Positions 1 through 8,013 of a DNA stretch of 37,848 nucleotides are shown one piece after another. Location: the NCBI GenBank assembly GCA_005881615.1, contig VBBR01000169.1:1-37848 (forward strand). Direction: 5' to 3'. The first letter of the stretch is position 1. Every line of letters starts with the position of its first letter. The position numbers and the translations under genes are program-made. The notes under the pieces are model-generated. The model searched no databases. It was not told where the DNA came from and saw only the letters and a program-made list of their open reading frames with translations. The stretch is from Candidatus Bathyarchaeota archaeon (GTDB taxonomy: Archaea > Thermoproteota > Bathyarchaeia > 40CM-2-53-6).

Positions 1-260
1 TGTTTCCAGCTCCACGCTTACGATCAGTTACTTGAGGTGCATTGCGGGGAAGATAGTTCGTCCCAGATAAGAATATTGGCCGCCAGCAGTGGAATCTCGT
101 TTGGGCAGAAGCAGGTATTCTAGTGGATAAAAAATTGATGACCAAAGAATTCTGCCAGCAGAACATGGACAGCGGGCCAGAACCATTCTCGATCTCGCCG
201 TTGAATGGAAGCCAACTAGGGTTAACGCTATAGTCCTACCATGCCGCCCGTAATCGGAGA

Positions 261-366
261 AAGATAGGGTAGAGCAACGGTCCGATGCTCAGAGCGAGAT
301 ACGGTAGATCCGAAATCTGCTCTGATATGAGCGTTCAAGCTGTTGTATAATGACCGACCCTATCTT
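261..366. ncRNA. Candidate structured RNA (10-bp closing helix plus internal hairpins)
   Basis: AAGATAGGGT (261-270) is a perfect inverted repeat of ACCCTATCTT (357-366). Inside is hairpin AGAGC-g-AGAT-a-CGG-tagat-CCG-aa-ATCT-GCTCT (291-323) and GAGC/GCTC (272-275/287-290). No convincing ORF. Confidence 0.35.
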
Positions 367-392
367 ATCCGATCCTTAATGGTGATTGAAAA

Positions 393-506
393 TTGGCTAT
401 CAAACTATTCAGAAGAGGTTTCGTAAAACTCTTCGGAATAGCCGGCTTTCTATTGGCTCTTGTTGGAGGAGCGTTGATAGGGATCAAGAAATCCTGGATA
501 AGCTGA
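393..506 (+). CDS. Small single-TM protein (37 aa), hypothetical
   Basis: TTG start; MAIKLFRRGFVKLFGIAGFLLALVGGALIGIKKSWIS*; basic N-terminus then a hydrophobic segment. Below the ORF-track cutoff. Confidence 0.25.
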   Translation: MAIKLFRRGFVKLFGIAGFLLALVGGALIGIKKSWIS

Positions 507-662
507 TAATGAACCGGTCTCGAAAAAGCAAGCCTGGAATCCCACCCGGATAGAAATAGGATTATAGAAATTAATTTTTATGACTTTGCAGAGTCCCTGT
601 GTGCGAGAGTGGGAGAGTCAAAGTTCCGAAGGATCGAAAAGTTGTCCTTTGATTGTTCTTGG

Positions 663-770
663 TGCGGGAGGTGGGATTCGAACCCACGAACCCCTACGGG
701 ACAGGCGCCTCAGGCCTGCGCTTCCAAGACCCAACAGAGGGTCTCTTTGACCTGGCTTGGCAACTCCCGC
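663..770 (-). tRNA. tRNA-Leu (anticodon GAG) with 23-nt intron in the D-arm
   Basis: Minus strand GCGGGAGTTGCCAAGCCAGGTCAAAG-[intron]-GCGCAGGCCTGAGGCGCCTGTCCCGTAGGGGTTCGTGGGTTCGAATCCCACCTCCCGCA. Acceptor GCGGGAG/CTCCCGC, anticodon stem CAGGC/GCCTG, loop CTGAGGC, long variable arm, T-loop GGTTCGAATCC. Mature length 85 nt. Confidence 0.93.
722..744 (-). other. Noncanonical tRNA intron (D-arm, about position 23/24) with BHB motif
   Basis: Intron AGACCCTCTGTTGGGTCTTGGAA. Outer helix GACCC/GGGTC, 3-nt bulge AG^A, 4-bp central helix TCAA/TTGG, 3-nt bulge AA^G. Removal restores D-stem G10C11C12/G23G24C25. Confidence 0.88.
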
Positions 771-962
771 AGATCCAAGCTCTTCCCGCATCGCAACTCA
801 GCGAACGCAAGGCCCTAATTGGCTTTCCCCGCGTCCACCCAAATCACGCCATGATTCAACAGTACTGGAAAAACGTTTAATTCCGCCGCGACCGGTCCCA
901 CCGAACACTCAGACTAGAGCATGCTCTAGCAGACCCAAAAATCATACATGTGAACCCCCGTC

Positions 963-1409
963 ATGACCACCGCGAAGAGAAAGACCCGAAAGCTCCGAGG
1001 GTCTAGATGCCACGGCTGGGGACGCTCCGGCCAGCACCGAGACTCCGGAATGCTCGGAGGCCACGGCAACGCGGGCTGGAAACGCCACAAGTGGTCCGCT
1101 GTTATCCGTTATGACTTAAAGATGGGGAGCAGGGGCTTCCACCCTGTCCGACAGAAAACAACAAACGCGATCAACGTAAGCGACCTGGTCCTACAGCTAG
1201 ACAGGCTAATGGAAGAAGGCTCCGCGAAACAAGCGGGCAATATGGTCGAAGTCGATCTTGGAAAGGCAGGCTACCAGAAGCTGCTGGGAAACGGCGTGAT
1301 AAACCAACCGCTAAGAATAATTGTTGCGAAGACCTCCGAACGTGCCCAAGAGAAAATCGGAAGGGCAGGCGGAGAAATCGTCCTCCCAACAAAGAACAAA
1401 CAGGACTGA
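963..1409 (+). CDS. rpl15: 50S ribosomal protein L15 (uL15, archaeal)
   Basis: TRKLRGSRCHGWGRSGQHRDSGMLGGHGNAGWKRHKW; immediately upstream of secY. Confidence 0.95.
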   Translation: MTTAKRKTRKLRGSRCHGWGRSGQHRDSGMLGGHGNAGWKRHKWSAVIRYDLKMGSRGFHPVRQKTTNAINVSDLVLQLDRLMEEGSAKQAGNMVEVDLGKAGYQKLLGNGVINQPLRIIVAKTSERAQEKIGRAGGEIVLPTKNKQD

Positions 1410-1412
1410 TCA

Positions 1413-2912
1413 ATAACGGTCAGGTTTATCGAGCTATTCCAACCCCTCACCAGAATTCTCCCAGGAGTCAAATCGCCCCAGAGAGACGTCGGCTTCACCG
1501 AAAAGCTGATCTGGACCGCAATCACACTCGTCGTCTATCTGATAATGGCAGAGACCCCGATCTACGGAATCACACATACAGGGAACATTAACGACCAGTT
1601 CGGGCCGCTACGAGTCATCTTCGCGTCCAACCGTGGAACACTAGTCGAGCTTGGAATCGGACCGATCGTCACAGCCGGACTAATCCTCCAAGTGCTTTCC
1701 GGCTCAAAGATGATCAATGTTGACTTCACAAACCCAGCGGACAGAGCCTTGTTCACCGGCGCGAGTAAAGTGCTGTCGGTGTTCATGACCATCTTCGAAG
1801 GAATCGCCTTCCTAATAGGCGGGGCCTATAATGTCACGAACAGCTCGGGACAGCTAATCACGCCTAGTCTACAGTCTCAATTCCTAATCCTCGTCCAGCT
1901 AGTAGTCGCCGGAGTCGTGATTATCCTCCTAGACGAGATGCTGCAGAAGAACTGGGGCTTTGGCAGCGGAATCAGCCTTTTCATAGCCGCAGGAGTCTGC
2001 CTCTCCATAGTATGGAGCACTCTCGGGCCAATCTCGCCGGTAGCGGATGGGAAATATTTCGGCGCGATCTTCGCCTTCGCCCAGTCGCTTGGACCAGTAC
2101 TCTCGAATCCCGGAAGCTTCTCTGCATGGCAGAGCGCCCTCTACCGGGGAGGAAGCGGTCTTCCAGACATGGTCGGACTCTTCACCACCCTTGGCGTGTT
2201 CATACTAATAATCTACCTCAACGGGCTACGGGTGGAAGTCCCAGTCTCATACGCGCGATACCGGGGCTTCAGGGGACGTTTCCCGATCAAGTTCTTCTAC
2301 GTGTCCAACATACCCGTCATCTTCGCTGCCGCTCTTTTCGGAAACATCTTTTTCATAGGACAACTTCTCTTCCAAAGGTACAATCCGACCTGTTCCAGCA
2401 CAGGCCTAAACTTCTGGCTCAGCCTCTTCCCTGGCTGTTTCGTACCTACCAGCTCGACCAATGCGCAACTCGTGCCTAGCAAGGGACTCGCATATTACAC
2501 GTTTGCCCCGAGATCCATCACCGTCGTTCTTCAGGATCCGATCAGAGCCGCAGTGTACATGGGCATCTTCGTCCTCGCATGCGTCTTCTTTGCGGTAACG
2601 TGGGTGGAGGTCGGTGGAATGGATTCGAAGACGGTAGCAAAACAACTGATCGACTCGGGAATGCAGGTAGAGGGATTCAGACGCTCCGGTACTACGATAA
2701 GACAGATCCTCGACCGCTACATACCAACCGTAACCATCATGGGTGGAATCGTCATAGGAACCATAGCAGCGGGAGCAGACTTCCTCGGCGCTTTCGGCAC
2801 CGGAACAGGAATTCTACTGACAGTAGGCATCATCGAACAATACTACGAGATACTGGTCAAAGAGAGAATTACCGAAATATACCCTGGAGTCAAGGGATTC
2901 CTCGGGCAGTGA
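1413..2912 (+). CDS. secY: Preprotein translocase subunit SecY
   Basis: ORF 1545-2912 is SecY-like. The same open frame extends upstream to L15's stop, encoding ITVRFIELFQPLTRILPGVKSPQRDVGFTEKLIWTAITLVVYLI (SecY N-terminus and TM1). No ATG/GTG/TTG in that extension, so the 5' end is uncertain. Confidence 0.93.
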   Translation: MTVRFIELFQPLTRILPGVKSPQRDVGFTEKLIWTAITLVVYLIMAETPIYGITHTGNINDQFGPLRVIFASNRGTLVELGIGPIVTAGLILQVLSGSKMINVDFTNPADRALFTGASKVLSVFMTIFEGIAFLIGGAYNVTNSSGQLITPSLQSQFLILVQLVVAGVVIILLDEMLQKNWGFGSGISLFIAAGVCLSIVWSTLGPISPVADGKYFGAIFAFAQSLGPVLSNPGSFSAWQSALYRGGSGLPDMVGLFTTLGVFILIIYLNGLRVEVPVSYARYRGFRGRFPIKFFYVSNIPVIFAAALFGNIFFIGQLLFQRYNPTCSSTGLNFWLSLFPGCFVPTSSTNAQLVPSKGLAYYTFAPRSITVVLQDPIRAAVYMGIFVLACVFFAVTWVEVGGMDSKTVAKQLIDSGMQVEGFRRSGTTIRQILDRYIPTVTIMGGIVIGTIAAGADFLGAFGTGTGILLTVGIIEQYYEILVKERITEIYPGVKGFLGQ

Positions 2913-2922
2913 GCCCAAGAGC

Positions 2923-3513
2923 TTGTCACGCACAATCATAGTAGCAGGCATACCCGGGGTCGGCAAGACCACGGTTCTGCAAGAGCTTGAGACCGTCGCT
3001 CGCGAAAAGAACATTTCACTGAAGATTGTCAACTTTGGAAACGTGATGAACGAGCTGTTCAAGAAGCGCGGAAAAGCCGTCCATCGGGACCATATGCGAC
3101 GCCAGGACCTCGAGCTTCAAGCCAAGGTCCAGGAACAAGCAGCCCGCCAGATCGGAAAGACCGGCGGCAAAGCTGCAGTGGTCGTTGACACTCACATGTT
3201 CGTTAGGACCAAGGATGGAATCTGGCCTGGAACTCCTCGGAGAGTACTCGAAGAGCTGGACCCTGGCCTAATCATCCTGATCGAAGCGGATCCCGAGGAT
3301 ATTGCTAGGAGAAGGAATGCTGATAGAACACGTGAGAGAGACAGCAAGACAGTGGATGAGGCTCGTACGGACCTGGAATGGTCGAGGTACATGGCAAGCG
3401 CCAACGCTGTTCTGGCTGGCGCTCCTATCCAGATCGTTCTGAACCCTGATGGACATCAGAGACGAGCGGCAGAGGACCTATTAGCCCTAATCCAGAAGCG
3501 GACACTACCATGA
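2923..3513 (+). CDS. adkA: Archaeal-type adenylate kinase
   Basis: IIVAGIPGVGKTTVLQEL P-loop, VNFGNVM, archaeal AdkA pattern; conserved operon position after secY. Confidence 0.92.
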   Translation: MSRTIIVAGIPGVGKTTVLQELETVAREKNISLKIVNFGNVMNELFKKRGKAVHRDHMRRQDLELQAKVQEQAARQIGKTGGKAAVVVDTHMFVRTKDGIWPGTPRRVLEELDPGLIILIEADPEDIARRRNADRTRERDSKTVDEARTDLEWSRYMASANAVLAGAPIQIVLNPDGHQRRAAEDLLALIQKRTLP

Positions 3514-4064
3514 GTTTCATCGACGACATTCTCAACACCCTCGCCGCACCTCTCCGTCAGTACAGCCATCCACCCTCTGCAACACTCCTAGTGCTGGGCG
3601 CAGCAATAGTTCTGTCACTAATTACAATGTCTGCTAACAGGTTCCTTGTCAACTACAAAATGATTGCAAACTCAAGACGAGAGTACATGGCTTGGACGAG
3701 CGCGGTGCGTAAAGCCAAGAAGGACGGCGACGAGAAGGCGCTGGAGAAGCTGATGAGACGACAGTCGGCGATGATGAAGATGAGTTCGCGATCGACTTTC
3801 GAGCAGTTTAAGACGTACCCAATCACGATCGTACCTTTTCTCTTGATCTACTATACGGTCGTAAGGGCGATCGGCTCTATCCCGGTAGCATACGCACCTT
3901 TCATCCTACCGTTTACAACAACAACAGCCAACGACATGTTTTCAGTATTGTCCCTGTTCTACTGGTATCTCATCTGCTCATTTACTCTGAGTATTCCATT
4001 GTCGAGGTTGTTCGGAGTCCAATCCTCGTTCTCTATGACTCCGACGACGGGAGATTCTAGTTGA
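3510..4064 (+). CDS. DUF106 / EMC3-TMCO1-like (Oxa1 superfamily) membrane protein
   Basis: Hydrophobic N-terminus, charged cytosolic segment (NYKMIANSRREYMAWTSAVRKAKKDGDEKALEKLMRRQSAMMKM), then TMs; typical secY-adkA neighbour. Confidence 0.88.
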   Translation: MSFIDDILNTLAAPLRQYSHPPSATLLVLGAAIVLSLITMSANRFLVNYKMIANSRREYMAWTSAVRKAKKDGDEKALEKLMRRQSAMMKMSSRSTFEQFKTYPITIVPFLLIYYTVVRAIGSIPVAYAPFILPFTTTTANDMFSVLSLFYWYLICSFTLSIPLSRLFGVQSSFSMTPTTGDSS

Positions 4065-4333
4065 CGCGGCCGTCGCAGAGGACGAGTGGACGCCGAAAGA
4101 AGGTGCTTACTCTGCCGTCCGGTATTCGTACTATCCATTTTGCTCCCAAAGCGCACAAGAGTGCGCAGTGTTCCCGTTGTGGAGCGGAGTTGCATGGAGT
4201 GGTGACAGGCAGGCCGGTCGGGGTGGCAAAGAGTTCCCGCGTTCCCTCGCGTCCGTTTGCTGGAGTGTTGTGTGGCAACTGTCTGGCGTCTGAGATTAGA
4301 CGAGTTGCTCGCGCGTCAGGTTCTATCGATTGA
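4061..4333 (+). CDS. rpl34e: 50S ribosomal protein L34e
   Basis: TTG start; RTSGRRKKVLTLPSG and CSRCGAELHGV...RPFAGVLCGNCLASEIRRVAR. Confidence 0.9.
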   Translation: MTRPSQRTSGRRKKVLTLPSGIRTIHFAPKAHKSAQCSRCGAELHGVVTGRPVGVAKSSRVPSRPFAGVLCGNCLASEIRRVARASGSID

Positions 4334-4926
4334 TTGTGACCGTTAGCGGGCCGCACGGGTCTGGCAAGTCCACTTACGCGGCGAGACTGGCGGGATCGCT
4401 AGGTCTCCGTCATGTGTCAGCTGGGCTAATGTTCAGGAAACTAGCCGATGAGAGGAAGGTTTCGCTGGAAAAATTTCAGGAGCTTGCTGCCGCTGATCCG
4501 AATTTTGACCGGCTAGTAGACGAGAGGACGATGGCAGAAGCGGAGAGAGGTGATATCGTAGTTGATGGGCAGCTCGCGGGATGGGTTTTGAAGGAGATTT
4601 CTGACCTGAGAGTCCTATTGACAGCGCCCCTAGTGGTGCGGTTAGAGAGGATTGCCGCAAGAGACCACATTAGTCTGGAGGAGGCAAGAAGACAGACATT
4701 GCACAGAGAAGGAGTGCAGGCTGAAAGATATCGCAAACATTACGGGTTCAGCATAGATGACTGGTCCATATACCAACTAATCTTGGATACTAGTTTCGGC
4801 TCGATAGAGGATACCGCAGAGATCCTTCATGCCGCGGCTCTTACGGCCAAGAACGCCAAGATCGGGAATACTCCTGGCAAGAACCCTGAAGTTCAACCTA
4901 TTCCGGCTGACACGATTCACCGATAA
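4330..4926 (+). CDS. cmk: Cytidylate kinase
   Basis: TTG start; VTVSGPHGSGKSTYAARLAGSLGLRHVSAGLMFRKLA, archaeal Cmk pattern; operon position. Confidence 0.9.
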   Translation: MIVTVSGPHGSGKSTYAARLAGSLGLRHVSAGLMFRKLADERKVSLEKFQELAAADPNFDRLVDERTMAEAERGDIVVDGQLAGWVLKEISDLRVLLTAPLVVRLERIAARDHISLEEARRQTLHREGVQAERYRKHYGFSIDDWSIYQLILDTSFGSIEDTAEILHAAALTAKNAKIGNTPGKNPEVQPIPADTIHR

Positions 4927-4935
4927 ACCGTGCAC

Positions 4936-4970
4936 GGACCCGCGGCATAGTGGCTAAGGCGGACATGACC
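4936..4970 (+). other. tRNA 5'-half-like sequence (probable fragment)
   Basis: GGACCCGCGGCATAGTGGCTAAGGC resembles an archaeal tRNA acceptor plus D-arm. No U33 or anticodon loop and no matching T-arm/acceptor 3' half nearby. Confidence 0.25.
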
Positions 4971-5015
4971 TAGACAGCCCCAGCAACGATTCTCTATCGG
5001 AACCATCGTCCAGTA

Positions 5016-5250
5016 AGGTTCTGTCAAGTCTTCGGTTGTTCGAAGACTAGACTTGCTCTCATCGACTCCGGGGATTACCGTCGTCATCGGGTTCCCTTTC
5101 ATTGCTTCACTTGAGAGCCCTTGCGCCTCAGAGACACTTGACCTCTTTTCGGCAGGGAACGGTCGAACCTCAACCGCCCCCTCACGCCCGCAGCGTGGTA
5201 GCTTAGCCCATTGCCAGGCAAGAATTTTACAGTGGCCAACCAACCAGGGT
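5016..5250 (-). ncRNA. Orphan omegaRNA-like TnpB 3'-end element (truncated tnpB remnant)
   Basis: Core cgactccggggattaccgt...catcgggttccc...ttca.tgcttca shared with the 3' end of the intact tnpB. Stem pairs GCTCTCA/TGAGAGC (5055-5061/5112-5118) and CAAGTCT/AGACTTG (5025-5031/5049-5055). Minus-frame remnant LPRCGREGAVEV...EAMKGNPMTTVIPGVDESK matches the TnpB C-terminus. Confidence 0.65.
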
Positions 5251-5478
5251 ATCCCAGTTCAGACCCGTCACGCGATCAGAATCACCTCCCCCAGCGTAAC
5301 AGGGCTCATTTTGACGAACGCCCCCTAACGAATAACCGGTCACTCCGCGAACATAACGGTTAGAGACGACCGAAGAACAAGAAACAGCACCGAAAAGTTG
5401 ACAGTGCCTCCAGTAACAACATGCTCATTCCGGAGAATCTAGTCATGACCGTACATATCCCTCAGGGGTTGACCCTTC

Positions 5479-6111
5479 CTGGCAGTACAGAGCACAGAGC
5501 TAGTAGTTCAAGAGACGGGAAGTCGAAGCGCCGAACTTGTCTTCGGCTCTATAGATGGGCTGTTTTCTGTCCTCGGCATCATTTCAGCAGCAGGCTCAGC
5601 AGCACTCATACCAGTCCAAATCTTCGCAACAGGTGTGGGGGGAGCGGTCGCTGGTGCACTCTCCGTTTTCGCTGCAACCTACCTATCCGAGACGCATGAA
5701 AAGAAAACTCAGCTACTGGAAGCGATAACAAGGACGAACCGCCAGAGGTCAAGGCAAACCAACAGCAACAAGAAAAAACCGGTTCCCCTCACAGCTGATC
5801 ACCCAAAAGTCCATCGATTGTTGGGAAAAATCAATCGAAGAGCGTTAGGCTCCGGAATAGTGACGGCTATCACGTCCGCTCTCGCATCCTTGGTCTTGTT
5901 GTTTCCCCTGGTAATATTTCCCGACACGTATGCTGTAACCGCGTCAATAGTCATAGGGGTGGTATTGCTCTTCTTGCTAGGAGCATTCCGAGGAGTTACC
6001 TTGAAACAGTCGGCCACAAAATCCGCGGTGAAAATGGTCATCTTAGGAATTCTGGTAATACTGGCGAGTAAGGTCCTCGGCTCCTACGTTCTGAAACTCG
6101 TAACCCAGTAG
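5479..6111 (+). CDS. VIT1/CCC1-like metal transporter family membrane protein
   Basis: Open frame from 5473 gives ELVFGSIDGLFSVLGIISAAGSAALIPVQIFATGVGGAVAGALSVFAATYLSETHEKK, then two or three C-terminal TMs. No ATG/GTG/TTG before GTG 5635, so the start is uncertain (CTG 5479?). Confidence 0.7.
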   Translation: MAVQSTELVVQETGSRSAELVFGSIDGLFSVLGIISAAGSAALIPVQIFATGVGGAVAGALSVFAATYLSETHEKKTQLLEAITRTNRQRSRQTNSNKKKPVPLTADHPKVHRLLGKINRRALGSGIVTAITSALASLVLLFPLVIFPDTYAVTASIVIGVVLLFLLGAFRGVTLKQSATKSAVKMVILGILVILASKVLGSYVLKLVTQ

Positions 6112-7113
6112 CTACGGAATGCCACCGGCGAGAATCTTGACCAGCTTTGAAGAATCAATATTTCCACCGGACACAATGCAGACAATTTTTCCCGATCCGG
6201 CCTTGCCGGTTGTAGCTGCGGCGACAGATGCCGCTCCAGCACCTTCAGCAACAACCCTGTTGCGCTCTATCAAGAGCTTGATGGCAGCGGCAATCTCTGA
6301 GAGAGAAACGACGCGGGGGAGAAGCAGAATCCTAGCGCGCTCCCACATCTCGGGTAGAACACTTTTTCCACCGATACCGTCGACGAAACTGGGGGTTCTC
6401 TCGATCTCTTTAGCTGAGCCGGCGGCGAAGGACGCGGACAACGGCGCGGCGGTTTCTGGCTCGACCGCGTAGATTCGTGTCTGAGGTCTTTTCGCGCGGA
6501 TTGCTGATGCGATGCCTACGGATAGTCCTCCGCCTCCAAATGGTATGACAACAGAGTCGACGTCGGGAAGGTCTTCGAGGATTTCAAGGCCTGCGGTTCC
6601 GTTTCCTGCCATCATTCGGATATCGGCGAAAGGATGAATGAACACGGAGCCATCAAGGGGAGGGTATCGATGTGTGACGACGATATTCCAGACTTCGTCA
6701 AACGAGGCCTGGATGGTTTTTGCGCCGAACCTTTTGATTGCTTCCAGCTTCGTCTGTGGAGCGTTGTCGGGAACGATTACTGTACAGGGAATCTTGTTTT
6801 GACGCGCTTGCCAAGCGAGAGCTTGGGCCATGTTTCCCGCGCTACAAGTGTATACTCCACGCTTCCTCGCATCTGGACCCGCGAGGGCGATCGCGTTGCT
6901 AACGCCTCGGACTTTGAAGGAGCCTGTCGGTTGTAAGTTCTCCGGTTTCAGAAAGATCTCCGCAGACGCATCGTCAACGTTCAAACGAACGAGTGGAGTT
7001 CGCAGAACTTTTCCTTTGATCCGTTCTCTGGCTTCCTCGATAAGTTTCAGGGGGATTGGACCGCGTACTTCCGAGGTTGCAACGGTTTTTCCCGGCATTA
7101 CTAATCTGCACAA
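6112..7113 (-). CDS. Threonine dehydratase / serine racemase-like PLP enzyme (fold type II)
   Basis: KPENLQPTGSFKVRGVSNAI (PLP Lys), SAGNMAQALAWQA, PFGGGGLSVGIA, VSGGNID. Confidence 0.9.
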   Translation of the reverse strand: MCRLVMPGKTVATSEVRGPIPLKLIEEARERIKGKVLRTPLVRLNVDDASAEIFLKPENLQPTGSFKVRGVSNAIALAGPDARKRGVYTCSAGNMAQALAWQARQNKIPCTVIVPDNAPQTKLEAIKRFGAKTIQASFDEVWNIVVTHRYPPLDGSVFIHPFADIRMMAGNGTAGLEILEDLPDVDSVVIPFGGGGLSVGIASAIRAKRPQTRIYAVEPETAAPLSASFAAGSAKEIERTPSFVDGIGGKSVLPEMWERARILLLPRVVSLSEIAAAIKLLIERNRVVAEGAGAASVAAATTGKAGSGKIVCIVSGGNIDSSKLVKILAGGIP

Positions 7114-7142
7114 TGATGCTGATTCTCAACTCTTAAACACCA

Positions 7143-7562
7143 ATGAGGCATGCCGACAAGTTGGATCTTATGAAGAAGGAAGCTGTGAAAACGGGTCTGG
7201 CGCCTCTAGGTCTTCCATTTTCGCCCGCTGTTAGATTCGGAGAATTGTTGTTTGTTTCGGGGCAGGGACCGATCGACAAAACTGGGAAAGTAATCCCGGG
7301 AGACATCAAAGTGCAGACAAGGGCTACTCTGGAGAATTTCAAGAGGATTATGGAGGCGGCAGGCTCCAGTATGGACTGCGTTCTCCAGACTACGGTCTAC
7401 CTCAAGGATCTGGCAGAATATTCTGCGATGAACGAGACCTACTCCAGTTTCTTCAACGACCCCAAGCCGGCGAGGACAACTGTTCAAGCGGGCGACCTGC
7501 TCTTTGGGATGAAAGTGGAGATCCAGGGCATTGCTTGTGTCCCTGAGAAACAGAAGAAGTAG
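7143..7562 (+). CDS. RidA family (YjgF/UK114) enamine/imine deaminase
   Basis: GELLFVSGQGPIDKTGKVIPGDIKVQTRATLENFKRIMEAAGSS...PKPARTTVQAGDLLFGMKVEIQGIA; conserved Arg in ARTTVQ. Confidence 0.93.
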   Translation: MRHADKLDLMKKEAVKTGLAPLGLPFSPAVRFGELLFVSGQGPIDKTGKVIPGDIKVQTRATLENFKRIMEAAGSSMDCVLQTTVYLKDLAEYSAMNETYSSFFNDPKPARTTVQAGDLLFGMKVEIQGIACVPEKQKK

Positions 7563-7932
7563 TATCAGCAATCCTTCTCAGAGAGGGTCGTCCCTGAAGG
7601 ACAGCAAACACCAGTTCCTGTATCTTACTACCGAAGGTTGGAAGACGAAGACACCTCACAGAATCGAAATCTGGTATATCCGCCATCAAGGAAGATACTA
7701 CCTCGTATCGCAGTATCTTGATGAGGCTCACTGGGTGCAGAACATCATGAACCATCCACGAATCTCGTTTGAGGTAGACAGTGACAAGTACGTGGGACTA
7801 GGCCGAATCGTTGACCCCGAGGACGAACCAGAACTTGCAAGAAAAGTATCCGAGCTTATGGACGCAAAGTATCAGTGGAGCGATGGCCTCATCGTAGAAC
7901 TCCGACCCGAACCAGGAGCGATGCAGAAATGA
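7531..7932 (+). CDS. PNPOx-like / deazaflavin-dependent nitroreductase family protein
   Basis: FLYLTTEGWKTKTPHRIEIWYIRHQGRYYLVSQYLDEAHWVQNIMNHPRISFEV; short FMN/F420-binding split-barrel pattern. Exact start uncertain. Confidence 0.7.
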   Translation: MLVSLRNRRSSISNPSQRGSSLKDSKHQFLYLTTEGWKTKTPHRIEIWYIRHQGRYYLVSQYLDEAHWVQNIMNHPRISFEVDSDKYVGLGRIVDPEDEPELARKVSELMDAKYQWSDGLIVELRPEPGAMQK

Positions 7933-8013
7933 TCCTGAAGCTCATCTGAAGAATTCGTACCAATCTCTAGCGACCATTTGGACGATCACAGAAATGTGGA
8001 GAGAAAGAATCCC

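Noticed and set aside
609-966. Three overlapping plus-strand ORFs (609-818, 653-880, 757-966)
   Set aside because: They read through the antisense of the tRNA-Leu gene; the VGFEPTNPYGTG peptide is the common artefact of translating a tRNA antisense strand.
2012-2941. Plus-strand ORFs 2012-2479 and 2579-2941 inside secY
   Set aside because: Out-of-frame shadows of a strongly supported SecY frame, with low-complexity Arg/His-rich composition.
4936-5300. Complete tRNA interrupted by the TnpB-derived element
   Set aside because: The sequence flanking the element edge is not tRNA, and no CGGGTCC 3' half occurs on the far side; only a 5'-half-like fragment can be claimed.
5421-5699. 92-aa ORF 5421-5699
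   Set aside because: It overlaps the VIT1/CCC1-like frame, which has clear membrane-protein sequence; this frame lacks coding character.
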